A program made the position numbers and the translations under genes. DNA of 36,438 nucleotides from Gnetum montanum (Eukaryota; Streptophyta; Gnetopsida; Gnetales; Gnetaceae). The first letter of the stretch is position 1. Each line of letters opens with the position of its first letter. Shown one piece after another: positions 21,145-31,179 of this stretch. The stretch lies in contig MNCI01028365.1 of the NCBI GenBank assembly GCA_015680685.1, positions 126,984-163,421 of the forward strand, given 5' to 3'. The notes under the pieces were generated by a model that saw only the letters and a list, made by a program, of their open reading frames with translations, was not told the DNA's origin and made no database searches.

Positions 21145-22714
21145 ATGTCTCTCTCACAAGACCATGACAACGCAACAACTAGTAGGGCAACTCATTGGAG
21201 AACCAACAAATTATATGATAATGAAGATGAAGTTTGGAGCACCCAATCTGATGTAGGGGTCTCTTATGAGCATCAATGCAAAAAACATCATCCCAACTCA
21301 CAACTGCATAACATACCTAATGACGATGAACCCCTACTAGCCACTACAAGCTTAACAGAAATACAAGAGGCTGTTCAAATAGCCCGCAGGCATCGTAAGG
21401 AAAGTTGTCTACACGTGCTTGATTTAAAAAAATTTCCCAAGTTTTCAAGAGGCTATGATTTAGATCTGCAACAACATTTATAAGCCTTCTACGATGCCTA
21501 TACATGGAACAATATTGATAATGGATGGCAAAAACTTAAGCTCTTTCCTCTGACATTCATTGGCCAAGCAAAAGTATGGTATAGGTCGTTAAAACCAAAA
21601 TCAATTCGATGTTGGCCGAAAATGGTAGAACTCTTCAATNNNNNNNNNNNNNNNNNNNNNNNNNNNNNNNNNNNNNNNNNNNNNNNNNNNNNNNNNNNNN
21701 NNNNNNNNNNNNNNNNNNNNNNNNNNNNNATCATGAAGAGGAGAAATGCACTCACTTCAAGGAGGTGGAATCATCTTTGCCAATCCTACAATCACTAGAT
21801 GAAATTGAGGCAAAGATCAATAAGATGACGGACTGGGTACATGAAAGATGTGGAGAATATGCCAACATTATTAGAGGAAGAACCATGATGAACTAAGAAA
21901 TAGAACAGAACCCCACTAGACAATCGAAAAGAAGGGTTGAAGAGAATAAGGATAAGAACTCAACTACCAATCATACGTATCAATGTAATATTTGCTTGTA
22001 AGATCACCCCAAAGGTCAATGTCCAATCTTGTCACATTTACATGAGCATTGGGGAGGAATGTTACATCCAAAGTTCGTAAAAAAATACTGTGTCCAACCA
22101 CAGTGGCAAAAACCTCAGTCGTGGGGGAGGCCATCGCCAACTGGACCATACCCTTCGTATGTCCCAGCACCAAATGCTTATTATGTTCAACACCTTGTTT
22201 CTGTAATGGGATCAGCATCCTCTACCTCACCTCATTGTTATCATTCTCCCGAGTACTATCCACCCATGTCCTCTCCAACAAAATCACCACCTCATGTACC
22301 TTACACTTCTCCTCAACCTCAATATTCTCATACTTCACCCTCTTCTACATCGCCACCAGTTGTGCTAGAAGGCTTTGCACCACAACACCAACCCCGAAAG
22401 CGTCCTTTCTTTAGGTAGGACCATAGAAAGAGACAACATAATTTTGAAACCATTGCATCCTCCAACTTAGCACAAGTTCAACGCTATGATGCATTCGCCT
22501 CCTCAAACTCAATGCCTCCTGCTACTCTATCTGGGCCACCAATCAACACTCCAACAACCATGGGGCCCAATGAATATTGCCACAGGGGGAGACATGTTGA
22601 TCCTTACATACCATCTTACGGTCGCAAGTACCATAGTGGGTCAACTCCTTATAAATTAATCACACCTTATAACTTGTCCTACTATGTCAACTTTAATCAA
22701 GTGTGTGAACCCTA
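21145..22714 (+). pseudogene. Gag of element 3 (interrupted, with assembly gap)
   Basis: The particle protein starts at MSLSQDHDN, with only about 60 residues before the DDEPLLATTSLTEIQEAVQ segment. The homologous point in elements 4 and 5 comes after about 280 residues, so the long N-terminal extension is missing. The capsid core has FPKFSRGYDLDLQQHL, a TAA stop at 21481, then WQKLKLFPLTFIGQAKVWYR. Ninety unknown bases follow. Past the gap are helical sequence, a CNIC-x3-HPKGQC cluster near 21990 broken by TAG, and a Pro/Ser/Tyr-rich tail (QPQWQKPQSWG near 22100) reaching NFNQVCEP and a stop at 22714. No protease follows. Confidence 0.75.
21640..21729. other. Assembly gap of 90 unknown bases
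   Basis: A run of N lies inside the gag capsid core. Any frame continuing across it is not real sequence. The true gap length may differ from 90. Confidence 0.99.
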
Positions 22715-24068
22715 ATGGGGTAAGTATGACTAGGTCCCAATATTTCCAACATGCAAGGATCCCCACCTTCCATTTATTAATTCTAGCCATGCTCAACCAT
22801 TTAGCTATGGGGGGTATCCTCCATTCTAACAACACAGAATTAATAAATATTTTCCTGTTTCTTTAATTTTTCAACTTTTTGTTTTCAAGTTTTTCACCTT
22901 TTAATTTATTGTTTTATGTTTTTGTCTTTTTATCTTTTTATGAGTAATCTCATCTACGAATAAATCACTCATGTGGCTCATTGGTTGAGGTGTTGTTCTA
23001 TGCTATCAAGTCTTAGGTGACTAATTATTTGAACAGCGAGCCCACCACATCCACCCAACCATTCTATTAATAAGAGGTTCTACTCTGGGTACGATGATAT
23101 TCTTGACATCATTAAAACTTAAAGTAATTTTGTGCTCATTATGCCAAGAGCGAAGAAGGGTGGACTAAGAAGGAATGGCCAGGGTGTAACATCAAGGGGA
23201 ATTGTGGATTCTCTTTGGTGACATATGTAGGTGCTATCATGCAGCTTGGTTGTACTAAGATCCTTGTAGATCTAACAAAAAATGGGAGTAAAAGTATTAA
23301 AGGCACCCAATAAAGATGAGCTTTTCAAAAAAAAAAAAGGGAAAGTGTGCCAAAGCGGCCAAACAAAAAGTATGCTACAAAGAAATTCCAAGTCACTCCT
23401 CCCTTGCACAAAATGCCAAGTGATCGTACGCCTTGTTGTCATGGTGCTCTTATTGTTTTCTATCATTGGGAAAAAACAATGTGATGTCACTGATCAGAGG
23501 AATAGACTTGGTCCTGATTTTTGAGCGATAGGTTAATGACACATTAATCATGCCTTACACTAAGAATTCATTGTGCCCTAAGTCAGTTACCTCATGTCCC
23601 AATCTCTGTAATCCCTTCTACAATTTGTCTCATCTCGTTGTTCATGTAATTGTGACTCATGTCTTGTATAGCATTGAATTCATATCTCATCATAGTGGTA
23701 TCAACATGTGTGTGTTTTGTTGCATCAGCATAGATTACATTTAACCCTTCTAGTGCCTACGAACATTTTAAGGTGTGGTTACGCAAGGGCATTATAGGTT
23801 GGAACCTACTTTGGGGAGGACCCACTTGCGTGACTTTTGTAATTTGTACTCGTTGCACACCACCACATAATCTTATACCCTCCGAGTACTTCATTGCCAA
23901 ATCTATTCTTTCCTTTATTATCATTTTATCAAACATTCCTCAAAACTAGGTCCTTTTATGTGTCACCTAAACAAACTAGGTCCGACATTAAACTTTTAGG
24001 ACAACTTCCTCGAAAAAAATTTCTAACTCTAAAATCACACTAAGCAAAGAATTCAACATTTATTAAAG
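22715..24068 (+). other. Spacer of element 3 after loss of the whole pol region
   Basis: It begins near the gag end and TTAGCTATGGGGGGTATCC (22801). A T-rich tract (22848-22945), CGAATAAATCAC near 22958, an ACATCAAGGGGAATTGTGG block near 23190, and the CCTACGAACATTTTAAGG...GGGGAGGACCCACTTG block (23755-23830) follow, as in elements 1, 2 and 4. Short open frames here lack family motifs and are not called. TGGCTCATTGGTTGAGG near 22976 looks faintly like a pol III A box. Confidence 0.6.
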
Positions 24069-24143
24069 GTAATGAGTAAGGTATGAAATCATTGAACTTT
24101 TTTTCAATAACCTTACTAACAATTGATCTTTGTATGATTATAG
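24069..24143 (+). other. Short candidate leader intron of the third ORF of element 3
   Basis: The donor-like TTAAAG|GTAATG and the acceptor GTATGATTATAG bracket 75 bases, with ATG directly after. The intron is about a quarter of the length in elements 1 and 2, and 75 bases is near the lower limit for plant introns. An internal deletion is likely. Confidence 0.4.
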
Positions 24144-24581
24144 ATGGCCACTAAAAAAGACAACAAGGAGGACCTTCTCAAGGTGCAACCGAACGACCTA
24201 GGGGGAGGTAGAGGCCAAGGACCTCATGCAGAACATGTAGAGCAGAAGGCACAATCATTCAACATCCATCATGGAACTCCTGTTACTGCATAATCTATCC
24301 AAGCAAAAGGAGGAGAGGTTAGGGCCCGAGCCTATGAAGAGGACTGATAGCTATTTACAGCATAGCATGTCAAGGCCAATCAAGTGTTCCTACAACTACC
24401 GTGTTCATGGAAAGTGTTGACTCCATCAAACATGGGAACATCAGCATGGATGGCTCATAATTCTTAGATAGAAGAGAAGAAACGCCAGGCGCTTCTTCAA
24501 TGGTATCAATCTTAGAAGCCTGAAGCATTGGACAAAGGAAAGGCATTCATGGGGGAGCCACTGCCACCAAGACCCACATGA
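24144..24581 (+). pseudogene. Third ORF of element 3, reduced to its two ends
   Basis: The N-terminal part (MATKKDNKEDLLKVQ, then LGGGRGQGP) and the C-terminal part (HVKANQVFLQLPCSWKVL near 24366, then an acidic and Pro-rich end) are present. About 660 codons of the domain and coiled-coil region, judged against element 2, are deleted. Several stops remain. The kept ends line up with elements 1 and 2, which confirms that all three ORFs are one family. Confidence 0.65.
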
Positions 24582-24760
24582 GTTCAAACAAAGTTTTGTA
24601 ATTTTGTGTTTGTGTTCTAATTTTGTTTTGTCATATCCACTACGGCATGAATAAATTTCTGGTCAGTCAATAATCCCATACCTATCCACTGTGTAATCAA
24701 TTGAGCTTGTTCCTCACTTTCTTTGACTCGAGGACGAGTTATTATTCAATCGTGGGGGTA
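24582..24760 (+). other. 3' untranslated stretch and polypurine tract of element 3
   Basis: CAGTCAATAATCCCATACCT and CTCGAGGACGAGTT are shared with elements 1, 2 and 4. CAATCGTGGGGGTA ends directly before the LTR. Confidence 0.78.
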
Positions 24761-24981
24761 TGATGAATCGTGGTTAACCAATCCCCATATACTAAGCCCG
24801 CTGCATTTACTAGCCCATGTATACTAGGCCTCGTATACTAAGCCCGTTGTGTATACTAGGCCCCGTATACGTAGCCCCGTTTACGCAACGTCTATTCTAG
24901 CCTATAAATAAGTGCGCACCCACCGCACTTAGGCATCTTTCTAGTAGTTGTAGCGAAGCCCTTTCAATTTGTTTCTGTAGG
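24761..24981 (+). repeat. 3' LTR of element 3, left part
   Basis: It starts TGATGAATCG. The tandem U3 array is shorter than in the 5' LTR by about one 47-base unit. CTATAAATA lies near 24902. The LTR is cut at 24981 by the insertion of element 4 and resumes at 32104. Confidence 0.88.
24977..24981. repeat. Left target-site duplication (GTAGG) of element 4
   Basis: GTAGG precedes TGATGAGTGG here and follows the far end of element 4 at 32104-32108. Confidence 0.85.
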
Positions 24982-25754
24982 TGATGAGTGGCGAGGTACC
25001 CCTACACTCAACCATACGAATACGAGCGTAGCACGTGCGATCCGGTCGAACTCCCCAAACTAAGCACCTACACGCCTCATGGAACACTTAAGGTTAATTA
25101 TTTGTTGTCTTCCTAGACTTGTATTTGTTATGGTATATGGTTAAGTAAGTCCGACGTATATGATTTTTATGTCTTTTTCGGTTTTATCTCCTATGCTAAA
25201 AGGTGAAGGGTTGAAGAGACTAATTACTAACTCTAACTAACTAACTAAGTCTAAATTAACCTAGCGTCAACATCCGTTCCCACTTACCGTTCACACCCTG
25301 AACCAATGCAACTGTGGTTACCAAACGCTAGTCGTTGCTGGGATCACCATGCGTAACGCATGTGCTCGAAGCGGTTGTACTGAGGCACTTAACTAGGAGA
25401 GAAGGGTTGAGAAAGATTTAATTCCTAATAAAGCATTTAAATGGAAAATAGTAAATAACAAAAATAAAGTCCTAATTAGCCTATTCCATGCATTGCAAGG
25501 TTTATCCAAGAAGTTCATCTTTATTTCCATACACAAATATGTGTTCAGGTACAATATCTGCTGGAATAAAGATCCGTTCACTTTGGAGCTCCTATTGCGG
25601 GCACATGGAAAATATTCTATCTCTGGAGAGGTAAAACTACCAGAGTTTCCCTAAGGGCTAGATCTAGATGGGAAAACAAGGGAGAGCCGCCTCTTATTTA
25701 TAGACTTGGTGATGGACCACAATATCGTGGCCCATGCGATATCGCGTTCCATCA
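24982..25754 (-). repeat. 3' LTR of element 4
   Basis: It is 773 bases. On the plus strand it reads TGATGAGTGG to TTCCATCA, next to the reversed polypurine tract. The TATA box (TATAAATA on the minus strand) is at 25695-25702. It has only one GCGATATCGCG unit in U3, against an expanded array in the partner LTR. Confidence 0.9.
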
Positions 25755-25925
25755 TACCCCCATGACTGAATGAAAACTCATCCTCGAGTTTCTTACAAAA
25801 TATTGGGAAGGTATGGGATTATTGACTAAATGGAACTAATGGGATGACATGTGAATGGATCATCATTACAAGACAACAAAACTGATGTTCAGGAAAACAA
25901 GAGTAAACACCTTATTACATTGACA
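25755..25925 (-). other. Polypurine tract and 3' untranslated stretch of element 4
   Basis: On the minus strand, CATTCAGTCATGGGGGTA (25755-25772) ends at the LTR. The adjacent CTCGAGGATGAGTTTTCATT and TCAATAATCCCATACC match the 3' ends of the other elements. Confidence 0.8.
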
Positions 25926-26108
25926 TCATGCCTTATTTGGCAGATTGAGAAAGAGAGAGAGAAAGAAGTTTTGTTGCTGCCAAAGATTGCGCCTTTCATT
26001 GTCCATCCATAAGCATGCCATCAATCTTGCTCCTTGCATAGCTACTTTCAGCACTGCTCCATTCCATGTGTTCCTTCCAAATCCAATCCATTGTTGTATG
26101 ATTACCAT
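25926..26108 (-). CDS. Unknown 60-residue ORF in the place of the third ORF
   Basis: The minus-strand ATG at 26108 directly follows an acceptor-like TTGTGTGTGCAG (26109-26120), just as the third ORF follows its acceptor in elements 1-3. The frame is open to a TAG stop and rich in Trp, Asn and Leu (IQQWIGFGRNTWNG, LWQQQNFF). I find no similarity to the third ORF of the other copies or to a family I know. It may be a captured fragment, a remnant, or chance. A donor-like AAGCAAG|GTATC lies about 60 bases upstream of the acceptor. Confidence 0.3.
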   Translation of the reverse strand: MVIIQQWIGFGRNTWNGAVLKVAMQGARLMACLWMDNERRNLWQQQNFFLSLFLNLPNKA

Positions 26109-27704
26109 CTGCACACACAACACAGTCTTATATTAGCAAGGGTAAATGAATTTCAATGCAGTTGATACCTTGCTTCGGTGAAAGGTCCATTGGCTAAGTT
26201 GTGGTATGGCTAATACGAGTCTGGAGATATAATATTGATGACTACCGAAGGTGTAGGGGTTAGGAGAAAATCGAAAAAATTGGGCCCTGTACCCCATGAC
26301 TAATCGCGAACCTCCGATAGCGATAGAATGGAGAAAGAAAAAGAATCAAGAAAGATGGAGAAAAAGAGACAACTATGACATCGATGAAAGGGATGTCAAG
26401 ATGGAAATGAACAAAATGAAATGGATTGCAAAAATGTTAGGAAAAAGAATTTAACTGGTGCACCAAAGAGGAATGTCAGTGGGTCCTCCCCAAAGCAGGC
26501 TCATGCCCTTAATGCCCTGACAAACCCACATTCAAAGAGTCCGTAGGCTCTGGGAATGTCATTTGGAACAAGAGTTAAAGTCTTAACTACAAGAATTTAC
26601 CAAAAAGAAAATAATTTATCTACCAAAATATACACTAATGATACAACTGGCAATGAGGTGAACAATGAAGAGAAGGGTGGAGAGAAGAGAATGGAATGGA
26701 ATCCCAAGAACAAGATGGTGTACAGCCCCTTGTGTGTTTCATGATTAATGTGACTTAGTAGATCCCATTCCAAGTCTGGCCTTAAACAAACCACATCCAG
26801 TGACTTCGCATTAATGCATTCGGCTAATCCATCCACTTGAATAACAAGAATGCATCCCTCAAAGAGCCACCATCATTCCGACGAAACAAAGGAGAGAACG
26901 GGAAGTGAGAAGGGTCTTAGTTAGAGGGAACAATTTGATTTTAGTTCCATAACCAGTGCTTGTAGCCCAAGAGATTATTTTGTCTAAGGGGTGTGCTTTG
27001 AATTCTCACTTATTCTTTTTTTATGTGTTTATGTGTGAGAAGCACACCATGCAAAGACTTTGTTATTTTTATTGCTCAGCTTCTCGATAATTAGGTAACG
27101 TCGAAATGGTAAGAAAATCCAAGAAGAAAACATCCAAGCACCCAAGAGAATGGCCAGCACAAATGCATCAAGTTTCCTTGAAGTCACACCCTTTTCAATC
27201 CTTGAGTCCTTCCTTAGTTTGAGAAATACCCAGTCACCAATTTGTTAATAGTTCTTATTTAGAAAGGGACTGTACATTTCCAAGCCGAGAGAGACCATAA
27301 AAACTGGTGGATGAATGGATGAAGTGAACTCATTGCCTGCCATATCAAAAGAAACATACCTTAGTATCAACATCATGACCTAAAGGTAAAAACCAAACAT
27401 TAGCAATCAATATGAAAACGGTTCATACCATCATGAAGAACACTTATTGGGTGACAAACTTACGAGGTGGATAACACACACACACACAAATGAAAAAGTG
27501 TAACGATGTTGTAAAACAAAAATAAGAAAAGTTAAAGAAATTTGTAAAACAAAAATGTGTAAAACAAAAACTTGTAGAACAAAAACGTGTAAAACAAAAA
27601 TGTGTCAAACAAAAACATGTAAAACAAAAACGTGTAAAACAAAAACGTGTAAAATAAAAACTAAAAAGAACTGAGGGCCCCAAATGATTAGCATAGGTGG
27701 CCAT
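26109..27704 (-). other. Spacer of element 4
   Basis: Read on the minus strand it parallels element 1: a T-rich tract after the protease, GGGTGTGACTTCAAGGAAAC (27170-27190), CTAACTAAGACCC near 26920, and the CCTACGGACTCTTTG...GGGGAGGACCCACT block (26481-26545). A second, imperfect TAGTCATGGGGTAC motif lies near 26291. Open frames here have no family motif. Confidence 0.6.
27544..27661 (-). repeat. 15-base tandem repeat in the spacer
   Basis: About eight units of GTAAAACAAAAAYGT (plus strand) lie in the region that is simply T-rich in the sense strand of the other copies. The 15-base period keeps a frame open on the minus strand and makes a Phe-Cys-Thr repeat that is probably not a protein. 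Confidence 0.85.
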
Positions 27705-27717
27705 CTCCCCCATGACT
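27705..27717 (-). promoter_or_regulatory. Polypurine-tract-like motif after the protease of element 4
   Basis: The minus strand reads AGTCATGGGGGAG, then ATGGCCACCTATG. This matches the post-integrase motif of element 1 almost base for base, although element 4 has lost everything from RT to integrase. Confidence 0.5.
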
Positions 27718-27784
27718 GAATTGCAAGGGAGAGATCCAAAATAATGAGCATTTATTTGAATTTCGTAGAAGTGCCCAACTTCTC

Positions 27785-28500
27785 CCAATTGATGTTCTTA
27801 GATTAAGGGGTGGAAGTTGGCGACGTTCATATTCCAAGGTATCTATGCCTTCGTTGTTGGCATGGGTTACTTCCTCAGTTTGTTTCATGCATGTTTGTTC
27901 ATTGCTCTTCCGAATAGCTATCAACCACGAGGTGTCTACTATTTGTTGTGTGGTTGCTACATACAGGCATCTTTGTCTCACAGTATCAAGGGCACACCTA
28001 TTGCATGGAGGAGATGTTGTGCATTCCTCCATGTCATCACCCAATGAATCACTGTATGTGATGCATGGAACTTTCTTCTTCTCGATCTTTCCATAAATAT
28101 TTACCTTAGATATCTCCAAGGAAAGATCACAGATTCCTAGGCATGCATGTATTGTGCTTAGCCATGCCCTTCCCATTATAATTGGGAAGTCCCCATTGTC
28201 ATTGTTAACTTCTATCACCAGGAAATTAGCTGGGTAAGACCAACCACACACAGTGGTAACGATGTTCTCCACCAATCCCAAGGGAATGGTGATGGACTGG
28301 TCTACCAGCTCTAGTTGAATGTTGCTCTTCTTAAGTTGGAGCAGGTTCTAGGCTTGATACATCTCTCGTGAAATTAGGTTGACTCTAGAACCTAAGTCAA
28401 GAAGAGCCTTACGAGGTTCATTCTTGGCAACTTATAGGTAGATTAAGGGACTCCCAGGATCAGATAGTTTCCTGGGAAGGTGGCCTACCTTGATCCAGTT
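27785..28500 (-). pseudogene. Aspartic protease of element 4
   Basis: Read on the minus strand: ALLDLGSRVNLIS (D-L-G at the active site), a TAG in the QA/NLLQLKK segment, LVDQSITIPLGLVENIV, then PANFLVIEVNNDNGDFPIIM and GRAWLSTIHACLGI. The last two, ending in the IIMGRAWLS block, are intact. A linker of about 110 residues follows, ending where the RT linker begins in element 1 (LPPLNLRTS). It is open for 198 codons from the IPLGLVEN point. One stop and Ser/Thr to Leu at the active site make it unlikely to be functional. Confidence 0.78.
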
Positions 28501-28660
28501 AGTTACAGTATGTATTAACATAACCATATGTGTTAAGCTCTGTTGTTGGACTGAAGGGTGCTCCGAAGCCTTATGTGTTGGAGGAGCATACCTAGACTCA
28601 ACCACTTGTGGTTGTGAGAGCTTGTCTGGGATTGTGGTTCTGAAGAAAGGTCTTCTCTTT

Positions 28661-31037
28661 TTACGGTTGTCCAGCAGCGGGTTGAATGGTCACAACTCTC
28701 ATAGCGTTACATTGCTGCGGTTGAGTGGGGAGATCCCCTTGCATTGTTGGAGTGGGAGGTGTTATGGGAACTACTGGTGGAAGAGGTGCGGATGGATTAA
28801 GAGGATGGTATGGGTATGGAGCATCTCCTGGAGGAGAAGGAGTCCTTCTAAAGTACTCCTGAACTTGGTAGTGACGTTGGGGAGTTGTGTGACCCATGGA
28901 GTCACTTGGAGAAATCGATTGTTGCATGTAATAACCATAAGGATTGGGCTGCCAGTAAGGGTATTGTTGTTTCGGCATGGCATCCCCCATGACTGTGGGT
29001 ATTGCCACTGCCGATGTTGCCCAATGGGTTGTGGCGGAGTTCCACTTGGATAGTCCGTCACGGTTGGTGGAACTGCCTTGGGTTACCTTGGTGATAAGGT
29101 AACCTTCGAGGTGTCTACCGTTGGTTAAGTTTCGAGTTGAGTGCATATACCCCAGACTCTTGTAGATGTGAGATGATTGGATAACATCCTTTAGGATGGT
29201 CATATTGGCAGCTCTTACATCCACCATCATCATCTGTGTCTGAATCCACAACCTCATCAGAGATAGTTATTTTCCCCTTACCCTTGTCACGTGCAGGGCC
29301 TAAATCTCTCCACTTTGTCTTGTTCTTGTCACTACTTCGTTCCTCCTTAGACTCCTCTACAATTTTCAGGACAATTTCAATTTTATTGTCTAAGGAGCTC
29401 CATACTTCATCTACCTTAGCCGATACTTCTGTTGTTAGCTTTTGAAGCGACAAGGCTTTTCTATTCACCAACTCTTCAAGTGGTGACTCATCCTCTTCAT
29501 CACAAAATCTCACTTCCTTCTTTCGAAGAGAGGGATCATGGTTATATTCTTCCACACTTTCCCTTTTTCGTAGCTCCCCTTCTTCTTTGGCTACTTGCTC
29601 CAACAAGTGATGAATTTCATGGGATCTAAGTTCTGATAGTCTCCCTTGGGCATAAGTCCCAAGGATTCTCCTAGTTTCATACCTTAGCCCATCTACGATG
29701 TGGTGGAGTTGATCCCACTGAGCGTAACCATGGCTCGGGCAACGATGTAACAATGCATAGTAGCGGCCCATGGCAGCATCCAAGGGTTCATGAGTACCTT
29801 GCTTCCATCCTTGGATCTGCTTACGCAAGTTAGACACTCTAGAGTACGTTTGATATTTATCGTTAAAGAGTTCTAACATTGTACTCCACCTCCTAATGGT
29901 TTCTAGTTCTAAGGACCGGTACCAACTCTCTGCTTTCTTTATGAGTGTCCTAGGAAACAACTTCAGTTTCTGCCACTCGTTCTCTATGTTTTGCAAGGCA
30001 CAAGCATCATGGAATGCCTGTAAATGATTTTGTGGATCCGCGTTGTATCCCCCTTCAAAGCGTGGGATATTGTTCATGTCTAAGCACTTGATCTGACTAT
30101 CTTTTAAATGCCTTGTTGGTATTCTCACTGCCTCCATTATATTTAACATGCTTCGGGTGGCAAGTAGGGGTTCATCATGATCATCTCTTTCATGACGTCT
30201 ATGATGTCTACGTTGTTCCCTACTTTCCCTTCGTTCATGCCCTTGTCCTCTCTCTTGACTCACTCGTCGAGGTCTCTTGTTTTGTCTACCTCTATCCTCA
30301 CTATTATGCTCTTGATGGCTACGCCCAGATGTGGAAGGAGAGGGTGAATGATGTGAAGAAGGGAAAGAAGAAGGAGAACCATCACCATGACGATGTTTCC
30401 TACCTTCTCTTTTGTGGCTTCGGCCCCAGTCGTGATGACGATCTGAGTGCCTGTCCTTGTCATGTGTTGTTGTTCCCTCAGTGAATAGCTGGTGTTCACA
30501 GGGATCAAAACCAGGGTTATGTATCGTGGAGCATAGGTTCTGATGCCCTACCTCCTCACTATCATTAGGAGGGGGAACATCTTTCGATAGAGAACCCATT
30601 ATAAGTGGTTCACCATCTCCGATTTCACTTAGGACGTGCAGGACCTCTTTGCCCTTCAACAGTGTATGTTGGCTCTCTTGCCTTGAGTTCCTTAAACATT
30701 GTGTGGTTGTGGGATTGTAATCCCTCATGTCAAAATCGCCTATAACGTATTCAGCTTAGAGCTAAGTCATGCCAATCTGTGCCAAAGCATAGAGAAGCAT
30801 GTTGGGGACTACACGATCTGGATGTAACACTATATTACCTTTCAGATCTCTCCAGTGCATTTGTTCATCCTAATGGAGGATAAAAGTAAAATTGGATATA
30901 CACTCATCGGGATGAGTATATTCTACCCTATATTGTTAAGGAACTGGTAGATTTAGGTTATGTATTTTAGACTGCCGACTATTCTTTGTATGATCCCTAG
31001 GTGGTGAGTTGCTCTTGTGAGAAGAAGAAGAAGACAT
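28661..31037 (-). pseudogene. Gag of element 4, the longest open Gag in the window
   Basis: The start (MSSSSSHKSNSPP) aligns with element 5. Four stops fall in the first 103 codons; then 537 codons are open (30728-29115). In order they encode a Ser/Arg/His-rich disordered tract (RHGDGSPSSFPSSHHSPSPS, then RRHHRRHERDDHDEP) and the capsid core. The core has IPRFEGGYNADPQNHLQAFH, WQKLKLFPRTLIKKAESWYR, LDAAMGRYYALLHRC and RHLKD upstream. A helical region and CKSCQYDHPKGC complete the open part. The cluster is C-x2-C-x3-H-x3-C, shorter than a classical C-x2-C-x4-H-x4-C knuckle. A Pro/Tyr-rich tail (QQYPYWQPNPYGYYMQ, near 28960) continues in other frames, so frameshifts lie near 29110 and 28980. 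Gag would form particles and bind RNA. Confidence 0.85.
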
Positions 31038-31160
31038 TGTGTCTTATCGGTGTGCTTCTTAACCGTTATATAAATTTTTGTTTAATTAACCCTGAGGTTC
31101 GTTTAAGCTCCCAATGATGTGAGTGATTTCCTATGTTCTACTTAGTGCACAAACACTTAG

Positions 31161-31178
31161 TCCCTGGCAACGATGCCA
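31161..31178 (-). other. Primer-binding site (tRNA-Asp) of element 4
   Basis: On the minus strand TGGCATCGTTGCCAGGGA matches the complement of the plant tRNA-Asp 3' end at 15 of 18 positions. It lies one base from the LTR. Confidence 0.82.
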
Positions 31179-31179
31179 A

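Noticed and set aside
21498-21896. Open frames across the N run
   Set aside because: The middle residues are unknown, so continuity across the gap is not evidence for a frame.
22971-23040. Possible third SINE in the element 3 spacer
   Set aside because: TGGCTCATTGGTTGAGG resembles an A box, but no convincing B box follows and no copy matches it in the window.
27444-27788. Minus-strand open frame with Phe-Cys-Thr repeats
   Set aside because: It comes from the 15-base tandem repeat in the spacer. The matching region in the other elements is non-coding and T-rich.
28490-29053. Plus-strand open frame of 187 codons
   Set aside because: It is the antisense shadow of the Pro/Tyr-rich Gag tail of element 4 and has no recognisable motif.
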